From NCBI GenBank assembly GCA_002305315.1, contig DBQQ01000052.1:208082-266147 (forward strand): DNA of 58,066 nt, written 5' to 3'. Source of the DNA: Clostridiales bacterium UBA1390 (GTDB lineage: Bacteria; Bacillota; Clostridia; Lachnospirales; Bianqueaceae). The position numbers and the translations under genes were made by a program. Position 1 is the first letter of the stretch. Each line of letters opens with the position of its first letter. The notes under the pieces are model-generated. The model made no database searches and was not told the DNA's origin. It was given only the letters and a program-made list of their open reading frames with translations. This document shows positions 1 through 6,705 of the stretch, piece after piece.

Positions 1-1
1 G

Positions 2-535
2 GCCCGCGTGCGCTTCTTCACGCAGTTCGGCCTGCCCCGGGATCCCTTCGACCCCGAGCAGGTGAAGCCTCGCAACGAGCCCAACGTCTACCTGGATGGT
101 ACGACGCGCGACTCCAAGAGCGAGATCATCATTTCTCTGCTTCTGGAGCTCCTGAAGATCACCTATTACTACAACACTGAGCTGCAGACGCGCGACGGAA
201 GCTATCGCAAGCCGGATTTCATCTTGAAGAATCAGATTCTCTGGGAACACCTGGGGAAAATGGACGATGCATCTTATGCTGCTGCTCAGCGCCAGAAGCT
301 GAAAGAATATAGGGCCCTTGGCATCGACAAGCTGATGTTCACGACAGAGATCTACAATCCTGAAAAGAAGACTTCTGTGCTCAATTTGCAGGAGATCGTG
401 AAGAAGTTTGTCGAGTTCCAGCTGATCTCCACGCGCCTGGCCAGGAGCCTGTTCCGAAAAACAAAAGCACAGAATCAAAAGCCCATTCGAATGAGATACG
501 ATGCCCAACCCAAAGCGGACTGGAAAAATATGTAA
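2..535 (+). CDS. C-terminal part of a nuclease-like protein, 5' end outside the window
   Basis: The reading frame is open through the left edge, so only about the last 177 codons are visible and the GTG at 8 is not a credible start. Numbered from position 8, the protein has T-R-D-S-K-S-E at 33-39, K-P-D-F at 68-71 and W-E-H-L-G at 79-83, followed by K-M-D-D-A-S-Y. Acidic residues set around short hydrophobic strands resemble a PD-(D/E)XK nuclease core; this is a pattern match only, and the usual lysine after the last acid is not obvious. The tail after residue 145 is basic. Codons end in C or G more often than in neighbouring genes, which suggests transfer. A frameshifted homologue lies at 41100-41547, and both copies are followed by an array of ~86-bp repeats, here at 672-1595. 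Confidence 0.6.
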   Translation, partial: ARVRFFTQFGLPRDPFDPEQVKPRNEPNVYLDGTTRDSKSEIIISLLLELLKITYYYNTELQTRDGSYRKPDFILKNQILWEHLGKMDDASYAAAQRQKLKEYRALGIDKLMFTTEIYNPEKKTSVLNLQEIVKKFVEFQLISTRLARSLFRKTKAQNQKPIRMRYDAQPKADWKNM

Positions 536-671
536 AAGTTGAAAAATTGGCTTCTTCCGGGCTCAAGATCCGTCCCCAGGCGAAAATGAAGCCTCAGACC
601 CCAGGAAGGGGATTTTTTTATGCCCTGATGCTGGAAGAAACTGGGAATTTCTCGTCAGATTGCCCGGGCCT

Positions 672-1595
672 GTATACTCAAATTTTCCGGGGCCAGGCAG
701 GTTCCTGGTCCGGGGCGTATACAACATGTTCAATTTTTCAGGGCCCAGGCATGCTCCTGTTCTGAGGCGTATACAGAAAGCTCGAAAGGTCTGGGCTCCC
801 GGGCGAAATCTGTATACTCAAATTTTCCGGGCCCGGGCAGGCTCTTGTTCTGGGGCGTATACAGCAAGCTCGAAGAGTCCGGGCCTGGGCAGAATCAGTA
901 TACTCAAATTTTCCGGGCCCGGACAGGTTCTTGCTCACTGGCGTATACAGAAAGCTCGAAGAGTCCGGGCCTGGGCAGAATCAGTATACTCAAATTTTCC
1001 GGGCCCGGGTAGGTTCCTGATCACTGGCGTATACAAGATACTCGAAAAAACTGGGCACAGGCAGGACATGTATACTCAAATTTTCCGGGCCCAGGCATGC
1101 TCCTGTTCTGAGGCGTATACAGAAAGCTCGAAAGGTCCGGGCTCCCGGGCGAAATCTGTATACTCAAATTTTCCGGGCCCGGGCAGGCTCCTGTTCTGGG
1201 GCGTATACAGAAAGCTCGAAGAGCCCGGGCCCAGGACGAAATCAGTATACTCAAATTTTCCGGGCCCAAGCAGGCTCCTGTTCTGGGGCGTATACAGAAA
1301 GCTCAAAGAGCCCGGCCCCGGGCGAAATCTGTATACTCAAAAATTCAGGGCCCAGGCAGGTTCCTGATCGATAGCGTATACAGAAAGCTCGAAGAGTCCG
1401 GGCCTGGGCAGAATCAGTATACTCAAATTTTCCGGGGCCGGGCAGGCTCCTGTTCTGGGGCGTATACAGAAAGCTCAAAGAGTCCAGGCCCAGGACGAAA
1501 TCTGTATACTCAAATTTTCAGAGCTCGAGCAGGCTCCCGGTCGAAGACGTATACTTGTATACTCAAAAAACAGGGCCTTCGCAGATTGAGTATAC
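672..1595. repeat. Tandem array of ~86-bp units anchored on GTATAC palindromes
   Basis: I count 23 GTATAC palindromes, starting at 672, 717, 769, 812, 857, 898, 943, 984, 1029, 1070, 1115, 1158, 1203, 1245, 1290, 1331, 1376, 1417, 1462, 1504, 1549, 1557 and 1590. Two half-unit types alternate. Type A (usually 45 bp) begins GTATACTCAAATTTTCC; type B (41-43 bp) begins GTATACAGAAAGCTCGAA. After each conserved start comes a GC-rich, more variable part built around CCGGGCCYGGGCAGG. A-to-A distances are 86-88 bp. The last units (1504 on) are degenerate and shortened. The period is not a multiple of three and there is no ribosome binding site, so the frames that stay open across it are not genes. 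The array begins 137 bp after the nuclease-like gene. Confidence 0.95.
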
Positions 1596-1644
1596 AGGCC
1601 AGACGACGAACAGTCCTCAGGCTGGCAGCTCTGTCGTTGCATAT

Positions 1645-1685
1645 AAAAAAGCCAGGCATAAGAAACTTCTTATCCTGGCTTTTGA
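1645..1685 (-). terminator. Terminator of the DUF368 gene, possibly bidirectional
   Basis: A 15-bp stem (AAGCCAGG-ATAAGAA, with one bulged C) closes a 2-nt loop and has a T run on both sides. It lies just past the stop codon of the minus-strand DUF368 gene and would also stop transcripts leaving the repeat array. Confidence 0.85.
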
Positions 1686-1690
1686 TGAAT

Positions 1691-2542
1691 TTACATGGAC
1701 TCAGCTTTTACCTTGCTATTGAATCGATCCAATAGCAACGAAGCGATGAAACCTACGACCAAGCAGACGATATTGACGATGCAGCTTGTGATCGAGGTGA
1801 CAAAACTGGAAAATGGAATGATCATGATGGTTGCGGCGATGACGATGCCGATAATACCATGAAAAGCGATAGAATAGAAATGCTGAAACAGGGCATTGAT
1901 GAGTTTGGCAAGGCAAATCACAGTGACAATAGCCCCGATGCCGGCAGGAATCAGGATCTGAAGATCCATGTTTCCGATTCCTTCAATAAAGGGAGTGTAG
2001 AGCCCAAGAGGCATCAGCAGTGTGGAAAAGCTCATTCCGGGCGCAATCACACTAAGAGCCAAGCAAAAGCCGCAGAATAAATAGGAAACAAAATTGGCTT
2101 CGATAGTTACAGAGGCAACCTGAAGGCCGGCGAGAAGCAGAAAGATCACGATCATACAGACAAAAAGAGAAATGTAGGATCCTTTCGTGACACCCTGCTC
2201 ACTAGCCTCGCGAAACAGCGATGGCATCATGCCTGCGATCAGACCGATGAAAAGGCAAACCGATGGATCGGGGTATTGAGTCAAAAAGAAACCCAGGAGA
2301 CGCGCAATGCCCAAGAAGCCGATGATACCGCCGATGATGACGGGAATCAGTGGGGGAACATGGGACTTAAAGTTTTTAAAAGGATTGGATAAGAGTTCCA
2401 TGATGGGCTTGTAGATTCCGAAAATGACACTGAGGACACCGCCGGAAATGCCGGGGAGTACAGCGCCTAACCCAATAATCGCTCCTTGCACCATACGAAT
2501 CAGAAACAGTACAGGAGATTTTTTCTGTGTGGGTTCAGTCAT
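1691..2542 (-). CDS. popT: DUF368 membrane protein, PopT-family polyprenyl-phosphate transporter
   Basis: This 283-aa protein is almost entirely hydrophobic, with about eight predicted membrane segments. Its early V-Q-G-A-I-I-G-L-G-A-V-L-P-G-I-S-G-G and its later A-P-G-M-S-F-S-T-L-L-M-P-L-G-L-Y-T are the two related half-motifs typical of DUF368. Members of this family have been shown to act as PopT, which returns undecaprenyl phosphate across the membrane for reuse in wall synthesis. The start at 2542 has AAGGAGG about 10 bp upstream, and a good promoter lies at 2571-2600. The gene is transcribed alone and ends in the hairpin at 1645-1685. The family call is firm; transport activity is inferred from the family. 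Confidence 0.85.
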   Translation of the reverse strand: MTEPTQKKSPVLFLIRMVQGAIIGLGAVLPGISGGVLSVIFGIYKPIMELLSNPFKNFKSHVPPLIPVIIGGIIGFLGIARLLGFFLTQYPDPSVCLFIGLIAGMMPSLFREASEQGVTKGSYISLFVCMIVIFLLLAGLQVASVTIEANFVSYLFCGFCLALSVIAPGMSFSTLLMPLGLYTPFIEGIGNMDLQILIPAGIGAIVTVICLAKLINALFQHFYSIAFHGIIGIVIAATIMIIPFSSFVTSITSCIVNIVCLVVGFIASLLLDRFNSKVKAESM

Positions 2543-2570
2543 AATGAGTATACCTCCTTTTTCCTCGAAT

Positions 2571-2600
2571 AGTATAGCATTCGGCCAAGGGGGCTGTCAA
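2571..2600 (-). promoter_or_regulatory. Sigma-A type promoter of the DUF368 gene
   Basis: On the minus strand TTGACA (2600-2595) and TATACT (2576-2571) are separated by 18 bp, directly upstream of the gene's ribosome binding site. Confidence 0.75.
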
Positions 2601-2622
2601 TAGTGAGGAGGCGATGTATTTT

Positions 2623-2675
2623 TAACGATTTTCTAACATTTTGAAAGCATCTCAAAAATATCCTGACTCTATAAT
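2623..2675 (+). promoter_or_regulatory. Promoter with an 11-bp direct repeat, likely response-regulator site
   Basis: TAACGATTTTC (2623-2633) and TAACATTTTGA (2634-2644) are back-to-back 11-bp direct repeats, the usual layout of an OmpR/VanR-type binding site. A -10 element TATAAT sits at 2670-2675 and the -35 region is poor, as expected for an activated promoter. The second half-site recurs exactly at 3321-3331, upstream of the response regulator gene. Confidence 0.6.
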
Positions 2676-2710
2676 AAAGCACGTAAGATCAAATCAATGG
2701 AGGGTTTAAG

Positions 2711-3079
2711 ATGAAGAAGAAAGATTTTGTGACACTGATTATGAGTACGGTGGGCGGGATTCTGTTTGCGCTGGGAATGTGTATGGCGTTATTGCCGGAA
2801 TGGGGCGCCATGACGCCGGGCATTATGATCGGTGCGATCGGCGTGGTGATTCTGCTGGCCATGATCCTGGTTCGCAGAAAGATGGATGGAAAACCGGCCT
2901 TTGTTTTTAACGGCAAAGCGATTGCTTCCACATTGCTGGGCGTCGTGGGAGCGATTGTCTTGGGCGTAGGCATGTGCATGAGCATGGTCTGGGGCATGAT
3001 GATTCCCGGCATCATCGTAGGAATTATCGGAATCGTGGCGCTGCTGTGCCTGATTCCACTGATCAAAGGATTGAAGTAA
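2711..3079 (+). CDS. Small integral membrane protein with internal duplication
   Basis: This 122-aa protein has about four membrane segments in two repeated pairs. The first half carries G-x-x-x-G-M-C-M then W-G-x-M-x-P-G-I; the second half repeats G-M-C-M-S-M-V-W-G-M-M-I-P-G-I. A short basic stretch (V-R-R-K-M-D-G-K) separates the halves. I do not recognise a named family. It has a clear ribosome binding site (GGAGGG), stands 12 bp before the next small gene and about 290 bp before a response regulator, and is preceded by a direct repeat that may be that regulator's target. A membrane sensor or stress role is possible but unproven. Confidence 0.75.
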   Translation: MKKKDFVTLIMSTVGGILFALGMCMALLPEWGAMTPGIMIGAIGVVILLAMILVRRKMDGKPAFVFNGKAIASTLLGVVGAIVLGVGMCMSMVWGMMIPGIIVGIIGIVALLCLIPLIKGLK

Positions 3080-3091
3080 AGGAGGAAAAAC

Positions 3092-3295
3092 ATGGCAAAG
3101 TCAAAGCTGGTGAAAGTCAATGAGAAGATCGCAGAACATGTGGTCAGCGGCTACAAGAAGATCGAAGAGGGTGTGGTCGGCGAATATAAAAAGATCGAGG
3201 ATGCATTTGTAGATCAGTTTCTTACGAAAGAAGGAGAAACGGTGGAAGAGGCGAAGAAACGCCTGGCCGAGGAACAGCGGAAGAGAAATTTGTGA
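3092..3295 (+). CDS. Small charged helical protein, unknown function
   Basis: This 67-aa soluble protein is rich in lysine and glutamate and has a repeated G-Y-K-K-I-E / E-Y-K-K-I-E motif in its first half, then an acidic/basic helix ending E-E-A-K-K-R-L-A-E-E-Q-R-K-R. It probably forms an amphipathic or coiled-coil helix. AGGAGG precedes the ATG at a normal distance. It lies between the small membrane protein and the response regulator and is likely cotranscribed with the former. No function can be assigned. Confidence 0.75.
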   Translation: MAKSKLVKVNEKIAEHVVSGYKKIEEGVVGEYKKIEDAFVDQFLTKEGETVEEAKKRLAEEQRKRNL

Positions 3296-3320
3296 AATGG
3301 AGGGATTGTCCATAAAACTG

Positions 3321-3343
3321 TAACATTTTGATGATATCATCAA
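3321..3343 (+). promoter_or_regulatory. Half-site TAACATTTTGA plus palindrome before the response regulator gene
   Basis: TAACATTTTGA at 3321-3331 is identical to half of the direct repeat at 2634-2644. It runs into the palindrome TGATGATATCATCA (3329-3342). Together they may give the response regulator control over its own gene. No clear -35/-10 pair is visible. Confidence 0.4.
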
Positions 3344-3367
3344 AGAAAACGAAGGGGAGGCAGGGGC

Positions 3368-4048
3368 ATGTTCAAGATCTTAGTGGTAGAGGACAACCAG
3401 GAATTGAATAAGACGGTCTGTTCCTATCTGGTGCAAAATGGGTATGAGGCAGTGGGTTGTCTCGGCGCCAACGAAGCGTATGACGCCATGTATGGAGGGA
3501 CGCTGTTCGATCTGATCATTTCGGACATCATGATGCCGGGGACAGATGGATTTGAATTTGCGAAGACGGTACGAGAGCTGAATCAGGAGATCCCGATTCT
3601 GTTTATGACAGCGCGGGATGATTTTACGTCCAAGCAGCGAGGCTTCAAGGCGGGCATTGACGACTACATGGTAAAGCCCATCGATCTGGATGAACTTCTG
3701 CTGCGCATCGAGGCGCTTTTGCGACGGGCTAAGATTGCCACCAGTCATCGCCTTCAGGTAGGAAAACTCGTGTTGGATGCGAATGAACACACGGCGTATG
3801 TGGAAGACGAGGAGGTTCCGCTGACGGTACGAGAGTTCAATCTGATCTATAAGCTGCTGTCCTATCCGAAGAAGACATTCACTCGGTCGCAGCTGATGGA
3901 TGAGTTCTGGGACAGTGCGACAACATCCGGTCCCAGAACCGTGGATGTATATATGACCAAACTGAGAGACAAGTTTTCGGGCTGCAATGATTTTGAGATT
4001 GTGACTGTACATGGATTGGGCTATAAAGCAGTGATTAAAACGACGTGA
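3368..4048 (+). CDS. OmpR-family response regulator without an adjacent kinase
   Basis: This 226-aa protein has a receiver domain (residues 1-120) with the acidic pair E8-D9, phospho-acceptor D53 in I-S-D-I-M-M-P-G and K103 in V-K-P-I-D, followed by a winged-helix DNA-binding domain ending in V-H-G-L-G-Y-K-A. It would regulate transcription after phosphorylation. Regulators of this type normally sit directly before a histidine kinase, but the next 240 bp contain none and the following gene starts from its own promoter. The kinase must be elsewhere, or it has been lost. Two possible binding sites occur at 2623-2644 and 3321-3331, so this regulator and the two small genes upstream may form a regulon. 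Confidence 0.9.
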   Translation: MFKILVVEDNQELNKTVCSYLVQNGYEAVGCLGANEAYDAMYGGTLFDLIISDIMMPGTDGFEFAKTVRELNQEIPILFMTARDDFTSKQRGFKAGIDDYMVKPIDLDELLLRIEALLRRAKIATSHRLQVGKLVLDANEHTAYVEDEEVPLTVREFNLIYKLLSYPKKTFTRSQLMDEFWDSATTSGPRTVDVYMTKLRDKFSGCNDFEIVTVHGLGYKAVIKTT

Positions 4049-4223
4049 TCCACGAACTGCCGGATTCTTTATGGGGCTTTGCATGAAGAATGGATGCCGA
4101 TGGCCGATGCTGGGTCAATCAGATCATGGATCAGACGAAGATGCGGATAAGGAGGATAAGCTGTCTGGACATTAGTCTGGAATAGGAGAATCCTTATAAT
4201 CCTATTAAAAAATAGGTTTTTCC

Positions 4224-4252
4224 TTGAATCTTACGTAAGAATAGGGTATAAT
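4224..4252 (+). promoter_or_regulatory. Sigma-A promoter for the gene at 4287
   Basis: TTGAAT (4224-4229), a 17-bp spacer and TATAAT (4247-4252). The -10 element contains the ATG at 4251 that a simple open-frame search would pick as a start, so translation must begin further downstream. Confidence 0.8.
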
Positions 4253-4286
4253 GAGCCTTGAAAACAAATGGGGAGGAAGGCTCAGG

Positions 4287-5078
4287 ATGGAATTAATCGC
4301 AAGCTTTTTATTTTTCTTTTTAGGAATTCGCGCCTTATTTCGCTTGCCGAGATATAAAGAAGGAAAGCATAGACTGCGCAGATGGCTTTTAGATGGCGCC
4401 TGCAAGGGCTTTTTTTACACGATGGCGGTTGTGGCCTTTGTTTACCTTGCCATTGGGATACAGGGCGGCATCGACGTCACGTCCCAGGAGCTGGTTGCGG
4501 GCGGCGGCAGCGGAGTTATTCTGGGCTTTGTGACGTCCATCTACGGGTTGCTGAAGTATTGGAATAAGAGGGATAAGGGAATCGAGCCTAAAAGATCGAA
4601 AAAAGAGAGAGAAGACTGGGAAGAGGCGGAAGACAAAGGCGAAGAACAGACGATGACGGAAAAGATCCGGGCGACTCGCAATCAGATTCAGAGAGAGATC
4701 CAGCGTAAGAAGATGGAAGGGCAGCGTATGATGAATGATTCGTATCTGAAACCAGAAGTGAAGAAGGAGATCGGTGAGCGATATTCGAATTGCATTCGGC
4801 TGCTCCAGGAGCTCTATGCAGAGGCGAGCAATGTCCTGGCCTATCTGGAGACGAACGGATCCGACTTCCGTATTGATTTTGATACACTCTATGTTTCTGA
4901 GCAGAAGCAGGGAGAACTGCAGGCGCAGGTGGATAGGTTGAAGGCTTTTCATCAGCTCAACACTGGGGAAGTGGATTATGGAATTGATGAACTGATGAAA
5001 AAATATGATGAGGATCTGCAGAAGATCCGGTTTGAGGATGCGGAGCCGAGACGCAGCATGGCGGGTAGAGCAGGATGA
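4287..5078 (+). CDS. Membrane-anchored coiled-coil protein, unknown function
   Basis: The 263-aa product has two N-terminal membrane segments (about residues 1-17 and 34-53) and a hydrophobic stretch near 67-86, then a long, highly charged cytoplasmic part. That part is mostly helical, with heptad-like blocks such as I-R-A-T-R-N-Q-I-Q-R-E-I-Q-R-K-K. I place the start at 4287 because GGGAGGAAGG lies just upstream and the earlier in-frame ATG overlaps the -10 box. The stop overlaps the start of tsaE (ATGA), so it is translationally coupled to the tsaE-tsaB-rimI set. The family is not recognised; a scaffold or envelope role is only a guess. Confidence 0.75.
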   Translation: MELIASFLFFFLGIRALFRLPRYKEGKHRLRRWLLDGACKGFFYTMAVVAFVYLAIGIQGGIDVTSQELVAGGGSGVILGFVTSIYGLLKYWNKRDKGIEPKRSKKEREDWEEAEDKGEEQTMTEKIRATRNQIQREIQRKKMEGQRMMNDSYLKPEVKKEIGERYSNCIRLLQELYAEASNVLAYLETNGSDFRIDFDTLYVSEQKQGELQAQVDRLKAFHQLNTGEVDYGIDELMKKYDEDLQKIRFEDAEPRRSMAGRAG

Positions 5079-5521
5079 GAACAGGATACTGGGAAAGTGT
5101 TTCGGAAGCGGAGACACAGGCCTTGGGAGAGCGCATGGGACGAGAGGCTCTTGCAGGACAGGTGTATGGACTGGATGGAGATTTGGGTGCTGGTAAAACA
5201 GCGTTTGCGCGCGGCTTTGCCAGAGGACTGGGGATCCAGGAGGCGATCACCAGCCCCACCTTCACGATTGTGCATGAATATCGGGAGGGGCGGCTGCCCC
5301 TCTTTCATTTTGATGTGTATCGGCTCACACAGGAGGATGATCTCTGGGATATTGGCTGGGAGGAATACCTTGCGGCCGGCGGTGTATGCCTGGTCGAGTG
5401 GGCCTCGCAGAGGAAAGAGAGCATGCCTCCGGATACGATCTGGATCACAATCCGTAAGGAGATGAGCCGGGGAGAGGATTACCGAAGGATCGAATGCAGG
5501 AGGGACGAAGAGGTACTATGA
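5075..5521 (+). CDS. tsaE: TsaE, ATPase of the tRNA t6A biosynthesis complex
   Basis: TsaE is the ATPase that works with TsaB and TsaD to add the threonylcarbamoyl group to A37 of ANN-decoding tRNAs. The 148-aa product shows the Walker A motif G-D-L-G-A-G-K-T-A at about residues 34-42, the following S-P-T-F-T-I-V-H-E-Y and H-F-D-V-Y-R-L, all typical of the family, and is of normal length. Its start overlaps the previous stop by 4 bp, and its stop overlaps the tsaB start. TsaD is not in the window. Confidence 0.93.
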   Translation: MRTGYWESVSEAETQALGERMGREALAGQVYGLDGDLGAGKTAFARGFARGLGIQEAITSPTFTIVHEYREGRLPLFHFDVYRLTQEDDLWDIGWEEYLAAGGVCLVEWASQRKESMPPDTIWITIRKEMSRGEDYRRIECRRDEEVL

Positions 5522-6225
5522 TGATATTAGGAATTGAGGCGGCTGCCAAGGTGGCAGGCGTCGCGTTATGGAAAGATGGGCAAATCATCAGCGAAGAGAT
5601 GGTAAATGGTACGCTGACTCATTCCGAGACGCTGATGCCTATGGTAGATCGGGTCATGAGGTCAGTGGGCGTGGCGCCAGAGGCGTTGACGGCGATCGCA
5701 CTGTCTGCTGGGCCCGGGTCTTTTACCGGCCTTCGGATTGGAGCCGCCACGGCAAAAGGCTTGGCGCTGGGACTGGATATTCCCCTTGTGCCACTTTCTA
5801 CGCTGGAAGCGCTGGCTTACCAGGCGGCGCTGGCATCCGGCCGCATCGTTCCTATGATGGACGCGCGAAGAGGGCAGGTGTATACAGCAGTATATCGTTG
5901 GGAAAACGGGCGACTGCAAACCATCTGGGAACCAGAGGCTGTCTCGCTGGAGACACTCAGGGAGCGTCTGGCGGCCGAGGCGGAACCGGCAGTATTGGTT
6001 GGTGATGGGGCAGCGTTATACGCGGAGCGTTTACGGCCGGCTGTATTGGCACCGGCGCATCTGATGCACGCGAGCGCGGCGGCTGTCGCCACGCTGGGTG
6101 CGCAGAAATATGCTGAGGGGATGCATATTCCGGGGGATGCGCTGCAGATCGAATATTTACGGAAACCGCAGGCAGAGCGGGAGCGAGAAGAAAAACTGGC
6201 GAATCAGGAGCAGCAGAAGGAATGA
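5518..6225 (+). CDS. tsaB: TsaB, scaffold subunit of the tRNA t6A complex
   Basis: TsaB is an actin-fold protein that holds TsaD and TsaE together. The N-terminus M-I-L-G-I-E-A-A and the block A-L-S-A-G-P-G-S-F-T-G-L-R-I-G identify it. I start it at 5518 (two ATGs in a row, ATGATG) because AAGAGG lies just upstream and the ATG overlaps the tsaE stop; an upstream in-frame ATG at 5494 lies inside tsaE and lacks support. The product is about 235 aa, normal for the family. It overlaps rimI by 4 bp. Confidence 0.93.
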   Translation: MMILGIEAAAKVAGVALWKDGQIISEEMVNGTLTHSETLMPMVDRVMRSVGVAPEALTAIALSAGPGSFTGLRIGAATAKGLALGLDIPLVPLSTLEALAYQAALASGRIVPMMDARRGQVYTAVYRWENGRLQTIWEPEAVSLETLRERLAAEAEPAVLVGDGAALYAERLRPAVLAPAHLMHASAAAVATLGAQKYAEGMHIPGDALQIEYLRKPQAEREREEKLANQEQQKE

Positions 6226-6686
6226 GAGAATATCGTCCGATGCGGGAAGAAGATCTGGATCAGGTGCTTGCCATAGAAGAGCAGTGTTTCACGCAGCCAT
6301 GGTCCCGGGAATCCATGCTGCGGGAACTTCGAGAGAACAGCCAGATGGCCCATTATATCGTGGCTTGCGAGGGAAACCAGGTGATCGGGTATGGAGGCTA
6401 TTGGCAGGTCTTTGACGAAGCCCATATTACGAATGTGGCGGTAGCGGAGTCGTGGAGCCGACAGGGTGTGGCCCGCGAAATCCTGGCAGCCATGGAAAGA
6501 GAGTACCCTGTCCGTGGGATCCTGTATGCCACATTGGAGGTGCGTGTCAGCAATCAGGCGGCAAGAGCTCTATATGTTCAGAATGGCTTCACGGAGGCGG
6601 GAATACGTCCGAAGTATTACGAGAAACCGCAGGAAGATGCCGTCATTATGTGGAAGACCATAGAATGCGCAAATGGCAGATCATAG
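6222..6686 (+). CDS. rimI: RimI-type N-acetyltransferase
   Basis: This 154-aa GNAT-fold protein has the acetyl-CoA loop near S-R-Q-G-V-A-R-E-I-L and the C-terminal N-Q-A-A-R-A-L-Y-V-Q-N-G-F block typical of RimI, which acetylates the N-terminal alanine of ribosomal protein S18 in E. coli. In Firmicutes it commonly follows tsaB, as here, with a 4-bp overlap. Its last codons overlap the last codons of sigG on the other strand by 6 bp, and both ends lie in a hairpin (6664-6699). The substrate in this organism is inferred. Confidence 0.9.
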   Translation: MREYRPMREEDLDQVLAIEEQCFTQPWSRESMLRELRENSQMAHYIVACEGNQVIGYGGYWQVFDEAHITNVAVAESWSRQGVAREILAAMEREYPVRGILYATLEVRVSNQAARALYVQNGFTEAGIRPKYYEKPQEDAVIMWKTIECANGRS

Positions 6687-6705
6687 CCATTTGCGCATTT
6701 CTTTC
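6664..6705 (+). terminator. Hairpin embedded in the overlapping 3' ends of rimI and sigG
   Basis: AATGCGCAAATGGC (6664-6677) and its exact reverse complement (6686-6699) are separated by 8 nt. The stop codons of rimI (6684-6686) and sigG (6683-6681 on the minus strand) lie in or at the edge of the loop. On the plus strand the stem is followed by a moderately T-rich run (ATTTCTTTC); on the minus strand no T run follows. Confidence 0.7.

Noticed and set aside
660..1367. A 235-codon open frame across repeat array 1, with several others on both strands
   Set aside because: The repeat period (86-88 bp) is not a multiple of three, no ribosome binding site is present, and openness follows from the GC-rich repeat lacking stop codons.
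672..1595. CRISPR array
   Set aside because: The anchors are palindromic but two different types alternate, the fill is only partly variable and is itself repeated, and no cas genes are present.
4083..4175. Possible remnant of a histidine kinase after the orphan regulator
   Set aside because: The short frame has no H-box or ATPase motif, so a relict kinase cannot be supported.
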